A stretch of DNA of 64,000 nucleotides from Pantoea alhagi (GTDB lineage Bacteria > Pseudomonadota > Gammaproteobacteria > Enterobacterales > Enterobacteriaceae). Made by a program: the position numbers and the translations under genes. A model generated the notes under the pieces. The model saw nothing but the letters and a program-made list of their open reading frames with translations. It was not told the origin of the DNA and did no database searches. The stretch's first letter is position 1. Every line of letters begins with the position of its first letter. The stretch is from positions 1,426,001 through 1,490,000 of the forward strand of contig NZ_CP019706.1 of NCBI RefSeq assembly GCF_002101395.1. Direction: 5' to 3'. This document shows, in pieces, positions 38,187 through 47,600 of this stretch.

Positions 38187-38210
38187 TATTAAATCGTGAG
38201 CTATTTAATA
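38187..38210. promoter_or_regulatory. Candidate OhrR operator before ohr
   Basis: TATTAAAT - 8 nt - ATTTAATA is a perfect 8-bp inverted repeat 28-51 nt upstream of the ohr ATG, between ohrR and ohr. A half-site-like ATTTAA recurs just upstream of ohrR. MarR-family OhrR proteins bind A+T-rich palindromes of this kind; binding is inferred. Confidence 0.5.
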
Positions 38211-38272
38211 AGCCCGACATTATAGATCTTAGTTGCTTCCGCTGCCGTTGTCAGTGGCTGAAAAGCAGACAG

Positions 38273-38731
38273 CTAACGGATGAGACTATCGCGCAGCCTG
38301 TTCAACTGTGCTTTCATATCCTGTAGCGTCGCGACATCACACTCCGCAGCACAGACTACCGCTTCAGGAATGCTTAATGCTTTTACGCGCAGCACCCGCC
38401 CCGCTTCGGTTAAGGTGACCACCACCTGGCGCTCATCCTGTCTCGAACGCTGGCGCAGTACCAGCCCTGCCGCTTCCAGTCTTTTTAGCAGCGGCGTCAG
38501 CGTGGCGGAATCCAGAAACAGACGCTCGCCAATGTCGGAAACCGTAATATCATCCCGCTCCCACAGCACCAGCATCACCAGATATTGTGGATAGGTAATA
38601 TCAAGCTGCGTCAGCAGCTGCCGGTAAAGCTTGTGCATCGCCAGATTGGCGGAATAGAGCGCAAAACAGAGCTGGCTATCCAGCGACAGTAGCGCACCCG
38701 AAGCTTTTTTGTCATCTTGATGTTTACTCAT
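38273..38731 (-). CDS. ohrR: Organic hydroperoxide-sensing repressor OhrR (MarR family)
   Basis: This 152-residue MarR-family winged-helix repressor represses ohr until its N-terminal cysteine is oxidised. The reactive Cys22 lies in [20 protein letters not shown], the characteristic OhrR context. The recognition helix and wing are [19 protein letters not shown] and [16 protein letters not shown] start at ATG 38731 (MSKHQDDKK); an earlier in-frame ATG at 38803 would overlap the start of the divergent gene and adds non-family residues. It is divergent from the HD-domain gene with a 66-nt gap. Confidence 0.92.
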   Translation of the reverse strand: MSKHQDDKKASGALLSLDSQLCFALYSANLAMHKLYRQLLTQLDITYPQYLVMLVLWERDDITVSDIGERLFLDSATLTPLLKRLEAAGLVLRQRSRQDERQVVVTLTEAGRVLRVKALSIPEAVVCAAECDVATLQDMKAQLNRLRDSLIR

Positions 38732-38797
38732 GCGTGACAAGTTAAATAGTACGCTACATAATTGCAAGCGATATTTAAACCAGGCCAGGAGGGTAAA

Positions 38798-39382
38798 ATG
38801 CAATCACTGGAAGAACAGGCAAGACGCTATGCCACCGAAGTACACGCCGCAGCCGGACAACGCCGCAAATATACCGATGAACCCTATATTGTTCATCCAG
38901 CGGCGGTAGTAGAGCTGGTGCGCAGCGTTACGGATAATGAACATATGCTGGCCGCTGCCTGGCTGCATGACACCGTGGAAGATACCGGCACCACGCTTGC
39001 GGATATTGAACGGCAATTTGGCGCTGAAGTCGCTACGCTGGTCGGCATGTTGACCGACAGCAGCCAGCCGCAGGCAAAAAATCGGGCAGCGCGTAAAGTG
39101 GCGCATTTTCGTCATACTGCCGACGCCGCGCCGGAGGCACAAACCATCAAGCTGGCAGATATCATCGATAACACGCGCGCTATCGTGCAGTACGACCCCG
39201 ATTTCGCACGCATTTATCTGGTAGAAAAACAGGTGCAGATCGGCTTGCTACAGCAGGGTGACGCCACGCTTTGGCAGCAGGCGAAGGTGACAATAGAACA
39301 AGGCATAGCGCAGCTGCGCGAAAAGCCTTACAACGTGCCGGAAGCCTGGTTTACGCGTCAGGCCGCAAAATATGTGTTGTAG
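38798..39382 (+). CDS. Small HD-domain hydrolase, MESH1/small alarmone hydrolase-like
   Basis: This 194-residue stand-alone HD-superfamily protein resembles the ppGpp hydrolase domain of SpoT/Rel and the metazoan MESH1 hydrolases. The metal and catalytic motifs are complete: [13 protein letters not shown] (RxKxxxxPYxxHP, His33), [10 protein letters not shown] (HD at 57-58 and the hydrolase ED at 61-62) and [11 protein letters not shown] (Asp121, Asn125). There is no synthetase, TGS or ACT domain. A strong Shine-Dalgarno AGGAGGG precedes ATG 38798; the in-frame codon at 38762 is not needed. The protein may degrade (p)ppGpp or another nucleotide. It is divergent from ohrR and upstream of the Ig-repeat genes. 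Confidence 0.85.
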   Translation: MQSLEEQARRYATEVHAAAGQRRKYTDEPYIVHPAAVVELVRSVTDNEHMLAAAWLHDTVEDTGTTLADIERQFGAEVATLVGMLTDSSQPQAKNRAARKVAHFRHTADAAPEAQTIKLADIIDNTRAIVQYDPDFARIYLVEKQVQIGLLQQGDATLWQQAKVTIEQGIAQLREKPYNVPEAWFTRQAAKYVL

Positions 39383-39404
39383 GCGGCGTCACGGGCAGGA
39401 TAGT

Positions 39405-39416
39405 TAAGGAAAATCT
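39405..39416 (+). repeat. Duplicated 12-mer upstream of Ig-repeat gene A
   Basis: TAAGGAAAATCT lies exactly 241 nt before the ATG of gene A. The same 12-mer lies exactly 241 nt before gene B (44432-44443). See also the matching leader just before each ATG. Confidence 0.6.
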
Positions 39417-39487
39417 TATAATTATGGCGATATGTTAATGCCGATTATCAATAATAAAATCTCCAATTAACACAATAATATCAAGAT

Positions 39488-39526
39488 AAAGGCCCGGTTT
39501 ATTATTTTTAATAGCGGCCCTTTTTT
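39488..39526 (+). terminator. Probable terminator after the HD hydrolase gene
   Basis: AAAGGCCCG / CGGCCCTTT forms a stem with one C-C mismatch. It is extended by an inner TATTA / TAATA stem and followed by a T6 run, about 106 nt after the stop. Confidence 0.65.
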
Positions 39527-39603
39527 ATAACGTTAGATCAGCTAACAACCCAATTTCCCTTTAGATAATCCGTGCCAGCCAGGGTGTGCTTGTTTATATC
39601 TGT

Positions 39604-39645
39604 TATCGCTCGTTCTACCTTACCTCTGAATCCGAGACGATAATC
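39604..39645 (+). repeat. Conserved leader of Ig-repeat gene A
   Basis: TATCGCTCGTTC and CGAGACGATAATC immediately before the ATG recur at the same distances before gene B (44631-44672). A weak GAGACG may serve as the Shine-Dalgarno. This supports the ATG at 39646 as the start. Confidence 0.65.
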
Positions 39646-42600
39646 ATGAATCAAAAACCTTTCCTCACTATTAATCCTCTGTTCGACGACGGCTTTACCG
39701 CTACCACACGCGCAGACTATTACGCCATCGCCATGCTTTCCGGTACGGCAATCAATGTAGAAAGCGGCAACTATGTTCAGGTTGCGCTTAACGGCCAGAC
39801 TTATCAGGGACTGGTCGATAAAAATGGCGAGTGGAGCATTCCCCTGCCGCCATCAACCATTACCAGCCTGATTAATACCGATCCCAGCGTCAGCCACAAC
39901 CTATTGGTGAGCGTGACCAATAACCAGGGCGAATCTACCGAGCAAAGCCGCCAGCTATCGGTTCCTGACATTTCCGACGGACGCGTGGCAGGTATCGGCA
40001 TTAATCCGATCGCTGGCAATGATGAAATCATCGGCCGGGAAAAATTGCAGGCTCAAGTGATTTCCGGCCTGACGCAAGATGTGCCAGAGGGCACCCTGGT
40101 TACTGTTCACCTGGCAGGGCAAACCCGCGAAGTCCCAGTGGACAGCAATGGCACCTGGAGCTTTACCCTGACTCCGCAAGAGATGAAGGCGCTGGCGCCT
40201 GGCGAATATACCCTCACCGTCCAGCTGCCTTACACCCAGGGCGAACCGCTTGTCTGGACCAATCGCACCTTTAACGTCACGAAAGATAAAGGCACCTCCT
40301 ATGCAGCAGAGATCGCCATCAATACTATTTCTGGCGACGATGTGCTGATGGCGGACGAGCAGAAAAGCGGCCTGATTGTCAGTGGCACCACCGTCAATGT
40401 GGCGAGCGGCAAAGAAGTCTGGGTGCAGCTGGGCGAGCATATTTATGCGGCGACAGTAAAAAATAACCACTGGCAGACCAAAATACCGGCGGAAGATCTG
40501 GCGCAGCTGCATAACGGCTCTGCCACTCTGCTCGCCTCGGTAAAAGATCTGCACGAAACGGCCACCGCCGTCCATAAATTTGGCGTTGGCGAGTCGTTAA
40601 CCATGCCGCATCTCTCTCTCAACGATGCCTATGATAATTTCTCTGCCGAAGACGCTCAGTGGTCGCTGTTATCGGAAACGCTTTCCGGCACCGTTACCCG
40701 CGTACCGGCAGGCACGCTTGTCACGGTGCAGCTTGGCACCCTCACCTGGGAAACGCCTGTCGGCAACAACGGGAACTGGCAGCTACCGATTTCACCCGCC
40801 GATCTGATGTCGCAGTCGCCCGGAGCGTTGCCGCTGACCGTAAGCGTCAGTAATGATAAAGGCGAGACGGCAACATCAACGCATACCATTAGTTATCACG
40901 GCTTCGACACTGAAGCACAGACGCTGCTGGTGATGAATCCTGTTTCAGGTAACGATGTTATCTCATCACGTGAAAAGAACGTCGATATAGCGATCTCGGG
41001 CGCGACCTTAAACGTGCCTGAAGGGCAGGAAGTGAATGTCACCATAAAAACTCCATATGACTCCCTGGTATTACAGGGAAAAGTCGATGTGAATGGCGAG
41101 TGGGCGGTTACCTTATCCCCTAAGCAACTCAATCAGTTTTTTGGTGTAGAGCTGACTGTTGAGGCCGCCATTAAGAACGATGCGCAGTGGCAGAATCCCA
41201 ACGGCGAGGAGCTAAGCGCCAGCCGTACGTTGCACATTGACAGAAACCTTGATTATGGTGAGCCCATTGACCTGCATATCGATAATGTTCGCGATGGGCA
41301 ACATATTTCTCTGAATGAGTTCCCTGACGGCCTGACCATCAAAGGCGGCATTAATTCTACTTCTTACCAATATCAGGTCACCGTGCAGATCGGCGAATGG
41401 AGCGGGACCACAGAAACCACTTACGATCGCTGGGAAATCACCATCCCGCCAGAGCGCCTCGCGGCCTTACGCGAAGGCCGTGCAACGATTGAAACCACAC
41501 TCTTCAACAGAGAAACCGGCGACACCACCAGCGAAGTGTTGCATGTGGTCTTTGAGCGGCCCATCGTAGTGCCGGAAGAGCCGCAAATCACCCTCGATCC
41601 GGTGATGGGGACCGATCACATTACCGAAGTAGATGCGGAGCAACCCTATGCGCTTACCGGCACCGTAACCGGTAAAGACAGCGACTGGGGCGATCTGAGC
41701 GTGGAGCTGAACGGTCAAATTTACCGGGCTAGCTTCGCGAACGGAAAATGGCTTGCCTGGGTGCCGGGCGATGAAATCAATGCGCTGCCCGCCGGTGAAC
41801 AGAAGCTGACCGTGCACGGATGGTCACGCGTTGCAGGCGACACCCTGACCAGCGAAAAAACGGTGATAGTCGATGCCGACAGTGAACAGCCGCCCTTTGG
41901 CGTATCAATTAGCGCCGTTCAGCGAGGAAATGAGCTGATAAGCTGGGGCTCGCTGGAATCCGGATTAAATATTTTCGGTACAACGCTCTCCTCCACCCCA
42001 GCCGGCACGCGGGTCGATATTGCGTTTCACGGCAAACATTATCAAACCGCTACCGTTGGAACAGGCTCATGGGAGCTGACCATCCCGGCGGAGGATCTCG
42101 TCTCACTGCCGCTTTCCAGCAGTGAACTTATTACCGCCACGTTAGGCGAGCCTGGTCAGCATAGCCTTTCCGACGCAAGGATGCTGACATTCGTGGATGA
42201 TATTTATGATTACACTCCCTATATCTCGTTTGACAGGCCATACAGTCAAGTTATCAACCCTGGCGAGATAGACGAGTCTCTGGTCATCAGAGGGAATATT
42301 AGTAACTTACGTAGCCCTTCGACAGTCCTGGTTGAGTTCGGAGATAAAGTCCTGGATACCACGACAGATAAAGTGGGTTACTGGAGTGTGCGTATTCCCA
42401 CCTCGGTGTTAAGCGCAATGCATGACGGCGTTTATGCATTGAAAGTCACCACCTGGTATAGCGATCGAAACGCTGATGTGGTGAAGCTCGAAAAAGAAAC
42501 CCCGCTGGTTATTGATACCGATAACAATACGCTTCCCGTACTGACCATAGATACGGTCACTGGCGATAATATTCTGCTGCCGTCTGAGATAGAAAATGGC

Positions 42601-44373
42601 TTTACGTTAAGCGGTAGCGTAACCAACGTGATGGATGGCAGTAATGTCGGCCTCGACCTCGGCGATCGGCACTATAGCGCCGAAGTTACGAAAGGGCGGT
42701 GGCAAATAACCCTTACTCCGGAGGAGCTTCCGCCGCTGGCGCTGGGCGAAATCACCCTTTCAGCCGAAGCGAACAGCTATAATGGTAAAACCGTCACCAC
42801 CCATACCCAGATCACTGTCAGCGTACCGGATCAGCCACAGATCACGCTCGACCCCGTGACCGAAGGTAATTTCGTTACGCGCGCTTTTAGCGATGTGACG
42901 CATTATTTTACCGGCACCATTGCATACGATCTGCCCGGCGCGGCAACATTGATCCTGAACGGAAAAAGCTATCAGGCAAGCGTTGCCAATGGTATGTGGA
43001 CGGCAGCGGTGCCGGGCGCAGATATTGCAGCCCTGCCTGACGGCCAGCTGCCGGTGACAGTAACCTGGCATCGTTTTGCCGACAATACCAGCGCCGCCAG
43101 CGCGACGTCCTTGCTCAAAATCGTGCCCGGCAGCGCTGGCGACAGCTATCCGGTGGGCGTCACGCTGGATGCCATTAGTGATGATAACCTGGTGACCCGC
43201 AGCGAAATCAGCGGCGGCCTGCTGCTGAGCGGCAGCGCGTTAAGCCAGCGCACCGTATCTCCGGGCGATGACGTCGATCTGCTGATCAACGGTAAGCATT
43301 ACCATACGCAGATGACGCATGACGGCGAGGGCGCAACGCCGCGCTGGAGTCTGCTGGTGCCCGCCGCCGATTTGGCCGACAGCGACTCGGCAATCATCAA
43401 GGTCACCAGTCGAGGGCTGAGCGCGTCCAGCGAACTGCATATCGTTGCCGATGGGCAGGAACATGTTTCTCCACCGCGGCTGACAATAGACCCACTCAAA
43501 GGGTACGAAGATATCAGTGATGATGTGATCACCTCAAGCAGTATACAGAATACCTTTTATATTACCGGCTCCTCAGAAAATCTAACGGCCGGCAGTCAGG
43601 TAGAAGTAAGTATGAACGGTTTACACTGGCGAGGTACGGTGAATGAGAAAGGAGACTGGTCAGTATGGGTGTATGGCGACCCGCTGATACCGATGGAAGA
43701 AAGCTACTATCAGCTCAGCGCCACCAGCGTCGATGCTGTTTCCGGCGAGCGCGCCTGGGTTGAGCGCACAATGCTGCTCGATCATACTCAAAAACCTGAT
43801 CCGCTGATTAGACTAAACGATGTGACCGGCGACAACATTCTGCAGCCTGCGGAGCTGGATGACGCGCTGACCATCAGCGGTAAGATGTTCTATTTCGAGC
43901 CGCATCAGACGCTGTACATTTCGCTGCTCGATTACGGTAACGGCCCGCAACTTTTTTATGAAACACAAACGCAAGCTGACGGCAGCTGGCGGCTCGATCT
44001 GCCCGCCGGTGCCTGGTCCGGGCTGACGGATCACCATTTGTTAACGGTCACCGGAGTAGACAGCCATGGAAAACTTTTCCATCTGGAACAGGATCTCTCT
44101 CTGCCTGCTTCGGGTGAATCAACGCTAACGTCTCTGGCCGATTTGGGCCTGAGCGGCGGCGAAAACGCTATTAGCGCCTTGCTGTCGCAATCTGAGGAGA
44201 CGCAGAGCACGCACGTAACCGCAGATGCACCCGACAGCCTTGCCTTACCGACAGCGTCCAACGATCTCTGGACGACGATGCCCAATCGTAGCGAGGTCGA
44301 TACCACCCATTATCCACTGGCGCAGCAGCAGGATTTAACCGAGCTGCTGGCGCAGCAAACCCCACTGGCATAA
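39646..44373 (+). CDS. Giant Ig-like-repeat protein A (14 repeats, Bap-like)
   Basis: This 1575-residue protein consists of about fourteen tandem repeats of roughly 100-115 residues, then a tail of about 80. Each repeat follows the pattern I-x-I-x-x-(I/V)-x-G-(D/N)-(D/N)-x-(I/L), SGT-x-x-x-V-x-x-G, V-x-V-x-L-x-G-x-x-Y, G-x-W-x-x-x-(I/L)-P-x-x-x-L. This resembles the bacterial Ig-like repeats of BapA-type adhesins. No Sec or Tat signal is seen. The tail (TSLADLGLSGGENAISALL, then LPTASNDLW and EVDTTHY) is shared with gene B and is reminiscent of the LADLL-type segments near type I secretion C-termini, but no secretion genes are nearby. I chose ATG 39646 over a GTG at 39586 because it matches gene B. 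A surface or biofilm role is inference; no named orthologue is recognised. Confidence 0.85.
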   Translation: MNQKPFLTINPLFDDGFTATTRADYYAIAMLSGTAINVESGNYVQVALNGQTYQGLVDKNGEWSIPLPPSTITSLINTDPSVSHNLLVSVTNNQGESTEQSRQLSVPDISDGRVAGIGINPIAGNDEIIGREKLQAQVISGLTQDVPEGTLVTVHLAGQTREVPVDSNGTWSFTLTPQEMKALAPGEYTLTVQLPYTQGEPLVWTNRTFNVTKDKGTSYAAEIAINTISGDDVLMADEQKSGLIVSGTTVNVASGKEVWVQLGEHIYAATVKNNHWQTKIPAEDLAQLHNGSATLLASVKDLHETATAVHKFGVGESLTMPHLSLNDAYDNFSAEDAQWSLLSETLSGTVTRVPAGTLVTVQLGTLTWETPVGNNGNWQLPISPADLMSQSPGALPLTVSVSNDKGETATSTHTISYHGFDTEAQTLLVMNPVSGNDVISSREKNVDIAISGATLNVPEGQEVNVTIKTPYDSLVLQGKVDVNGEWAVTLSPKQLNQFFGVELTVEAAIKNDAQWQNPNGEELSASRTLHIDRNLDYGEPIDLHIDNVRDGQHISLNEFPDGLTIKGGINSTSYQYQVTVQIGEWSGTTETTYDRWEITIPPERLAALREGRATIETTLFNRETGDTTSEVLHVVFERPIVVPEEPQITLDPVMGTDHITEVDAEQPYALTGTVTGKDSDWGDLSVELNGQIYRASFANGKWLAWVPGDEINALPAGEQKLTVHGWSRVAGDTLTSEKTVIVDADSEQPPFGVSISAVQRGNELISWGSLESGLNIFGTTLSSTPAGTRVDIAFHGKHYQTATVGTGSWELTIPAEDLVSLPLSSSELITATLGEPGQHSLSDARMLTFVDDIYDYTPYISFDRPYSQVINPGEIDESLVIRGNISNLRSPSTVLVEFGDKVLDTTTDKVGYWSVRIPTSVLSAMHDGVYALKVTTWYSDRNADVVKLEKETPLVIDTDNNTLPVLTIDTVTGDNILLPSEIENGFTLSGSVTNVMDGSNVGLDLGDRHYSAEVTKGRWQITLTPEELPPLALGEITLSAEANSYNGKTVTTHTQITVSVPDQPQITLDPVTEGNFVTRAFSDVTHYFTGTIAYDLPGAATLILNGKSYQASVANGMWTAAVPGADIAALPDGQLPVTVTWHRFADNTSAASATSLLKIVPGSAGDSYPVGVTLDAISDDNLVTRSEISGGLLLSGSALSQRTVSPGDDVDLLINGKHYHTQMTHDGEGATPRWSLLVPAADLADSDSAIIKVTSRGLSASSELHIVADGQEHVSPPRLTIDPLKGYEDISDDVITSSSIQNTFYITGSSENLTAGSQVEVSMNGLHWRGTVNEKGDWSVWVYGDPLIPMEESYYQLSATSVDAVSGERAWVERTMLLDHTQKPDPLIRLNDVTGDNILQPAELDDALTISGKMFYFEPHQTLYISLLDYGNGPQLFYETQTQADGSWRLDLPAGAWSGLTDHHLLTVTGVDSHGKLFHLEQDLSLPASGESTLTSLADLGLSGGENAISALLSQSEETQSTHVTADAPDSLALPTASNDLWTTMPNRSEVDTTHYPLAQQQDLTELLAQQTPLA

Positions 44374-44380
44374 CACAGAG

Positions 44381-44404
44381 AACCCTGCGGCAGCAGGGTT
44401 TTTT
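44381..44404 (+). terminator. Rho-independent terminator of Ig-repeat gene A
   Basis: AACCCTGC-ggca-GCAGGGTT with six Ts from the stem end onward, 8 nt after the stop codon. It implies that gene B has its own promoter. Confidence 0.9.
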
Positions 44405-44431
44405 ATCGTTTTTATTACCTGGTGCTTATGG

Positions 44432-44443
44432 TAAGGAAAATCT
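44432..44443 (+). repeat. Duplicated 12-mer upstream of Ig-repeat gene B
   Basis: TAAGGAAAATCT lies exactly 241 nt before the gene B ATG, the same offset as in gene A. The motif TATCGCTCG also occurs at 44524-44532 in addition to the leader copy at 44631. Confidence 0.6.
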
Positions 44444-44630
44444 GTTATTTGCGTTGCGTTGGCAACGCCAGCAGTGACTGAAGGGACAGGTTTATTCTGG
44501 CTAAAAAACAACCACAAACCCTTTATCGCTCGGTTTATAAACGGATTTACTTGTTAATAAAACAGGCGATGACAACGGCAACAGGCGGTTAAAACCCCGT
44601 GCTTATCAATCTGCGCTTGATTATATCTGG

Positions 44631-44672
44631 TATCGCTCGTTCCTCTTCAACCCTGCATACGAGACGATAATC
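44631..44672 (+). repeat. Conserved leader of Ig-repeat gene B
   Basis: TATCGCTCGTTC and ACGAGACGATAATC precede the ATG with the same spacing as in gene A, while the six codon-lengths between them differ. The similarity is therefore in DNA rather than in an encoded peptide. Confidence 0.65.
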
Positions 44673-47600
44673 ATGAGCAAAAAACCCTGCCTTACCATTG
44701 ATCCTCTGTTTGAAGACGGCTTCTCTGCCACCTCCCCCGCTGACTATTACGCCTTCGCCAATCTCTCTGGCACCGCGCGCAATGTAGAAAGCGGCAATTA
44801 CGTTCAGGTTACCCTTAACGGCCAGACTTATCAGGGTCTGGTGGATAAAAATGGCGAATGGCGTATTCCCCTGTCGCCCTCAACGATTACCAGCCTGATT
44901 AATGTTGATCCCAGCGTCACTCACGACCTGGTGGTCAGCGTGACCAATAACCAGGGCTACGCCACCGAGCAAATCCGTAAGGTGTCGGTGGTGGATATGT
45001 TAGATGGCCGCGCAGCGGGTATCGCCATTAGCCCTATTGCCGGCAATGATGAACTGATCGGCCGTGAAAAGATGCACGGCCAGGTGATCTCCGGCCTGAC
45101 GGAGCGGGTAGCGGAAGGCGAGATGGTGACCATCACGCTGGAGGGAAAAAGCTGGCAGGTGCCGGTCGATGCCAACGGCGCATGGAGCAGCGTACTGACC
45201 CCTGAAATGATGAAAGGCCTGACGCCTGGCGAACATACCCTTTCCGTTAGCGCACCGAGTATTTATGGCGACAGCTACAGCAGCGACGAGCGCACCTTTA
45301 CCGTCACCAACGAAAAAGGCACCTCGTATGCGGCAGAGATTAACGTCAACAGTATCTCCGGCGATGATCTGCTAACGGCAATCGAGCAGCAAAGCAGCCT
45401 GATCGTCAGCGGCACCACCGCCAATGTAGCCAGCGGTAAAGAGGTTTGGGTACAGCTCGGAGACGATATCTATGCCGCAACGGTAAAAAATAATCACTGG
45501 CAGGCGGAGATCCCGGCCAGCGATCTGGCGGACCTGAATAAGGGTCCTGCCACACTGATCGCCTGGGTAAAAGATCTACGCGAAACCGCCACCACGGTAC
45601 GCGAATTTACCGTCGGTGAATCATTAACCATGCCCTATATCACGCTTGATGTGCCTTACAACAACTTTGACGCCGATGACATCCAGTGGGCGCTGCTAAC
45701 AGAAGTGCTGTCCGGCCATGTCACTAACGTCGCGGCTGGCAGCTACCTGAATGTTACCTTTGGCGACCTGCGCTATCAGGCGCGAGTCGATGAAAATGGC
45801 GACTGGCGTTTGCCGGTTGCCCCTGACGATCTGTTATCACAGCCAACCGGCGAGATACCGCTGGTGCTGAGCATCACCAACGCCCAGGGCGAAACCGCTG
45901 AACTCAGCAAAACCATCTATTTTAGCGGCATCGATACCGGCAGCGAAACCAGAGTGGTGATTAATCCTGTCTCCGGCGATGACATCATCAACGCACGCGA
46001 AAAACAGACGGAGCTGACCATCACCGGGGATAGTTTAAATGTGCCAGCCGGACAATTTGTTGAGTTACGCTTTCCCGATGCGCTGGGCAATAACGCCTTT
46101 TTCGGTATTGTTGATCAAACGGGCGAATGGCGCGTTTCGCTCTCTGCCGATGATTTGAAAAATTTACCGGCGGGCGAGCTGCGTATCGAAGTCACGATTC
46201 CGGGCGATGATCAGTGGAGCAACCCCAACGGCGGGTCGCTCACCGGCGAGCGCTGGGTGACTGTCGAGCCAGGCGAGGCCACAGAAAATATCGCCTCTTT
46301 GACTATCGACTCGCTGGAGGATTATGGCCACCTTACGCTGGACCAGCTCAACGGCTTAACGGTCAGCGGCAGTGCTACCAACATCTCCGACGGCAGTGAA
46401 GTCTGGCTACAGCTGGGCGACTGGGCCTGGACCGGGGAAGTACATCAGGGTCAATGGCAGGTCACGATCCCGGCAGATAAAGTCCCTGAGCTACGTACCG
46501 GCGGCGTCATTTTCGAAGCCACGGTGCGTAATAACGCCAACGGCGACAGCGCTGACGATACGGTTTACATTAATCTCGATCCGGCGGTGCCGCCTGACGG
46601 CCCGTATGTGCGTCTCGATCCGGTCTGGGGCGATGATGTTATTATCCGTACCGACGACCTTCGGCCAGACTATCTGATTACCGGCACCTTTACCGGCAAC
46701 GACTGGAGCGATATTAGCCTGACGCTGAACGGCAAAAGCTACAGCGCGCAGGTAACCAACGGCAGCTGGATGGTCTGGATCCCGGATCAGGATATCCGCG
46801 CCCTGCCCGATGGTGAGGTTCCGATAAAGGTACAGTGGGGCGAGCTAAGCGACACCAGCACCCTGACGCTGAATACCGATACCGACGCGCCGCTATTTGG
46901 CGCTACTCTGGATACGGTTGACGGGCAAAACCTGATCACCTCTTTCGAGGTTTATGACAATGGCCTGACCCTTAGCGGCGGTGTGCTGGATGCCAGCATC
47001 GCGCCGTTGGGCACGCGCGTAGATATTGAATTTCACAACAAGCACTATCAAACCACGCTGACGGGCGATGCCGCTAATCCACGCTGGAGCCTGACGATCC
47101 CCGCCGAAGATATGCAGGCGCTGGACAGCTATGATGCACAAATCGTTCGCGTCACGCTGGGCGAGGCGGGGCAACACAATGTGGTTACTGCCCGAAATCT
47201 GGAATTTACCGAGGATGAAGGCAGCAGAGCCTATACTCCGCAAATGCTGATAAACCCGCTGGGCGACAACATTATCGACCAGAGCGAAGTGGACAGCGTG
47301 CAGGTGCTCAGCGGCACCAGCCTTTATTTTTGGACCGGGCAGCAGGTTGTGGTTACCCTGGATAATTTACGCTGGGAGACCACCACTGACAGCAGCGGTC
47401 ACTGGAAAGTGGCCATTCCGGCAGGCGATCTGGCGGGCATTGCCGACGGCGAGCATCGCTTAGAGGCGGGCATCTATTTCAACGATCCCGATAGCGGCGA
47501 ATGGGCCATCGCCAATGAAACGTCGCTGACGTTCAATACTGGCGCGTCTGACGCCGTGCTACCGGAGAAGACCTTAACGCTGGCCGACCTCGGACTGGAT

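Noticed and set aside
39586..39645. GTG start adding 20 residues to Ig-repeat protein A
   Set aside because: The upstream similarity with gene B is at DNA level, the encoded residues differ, and gene B lacks a start codon at the corresponding place. The shared ATG is preferred.
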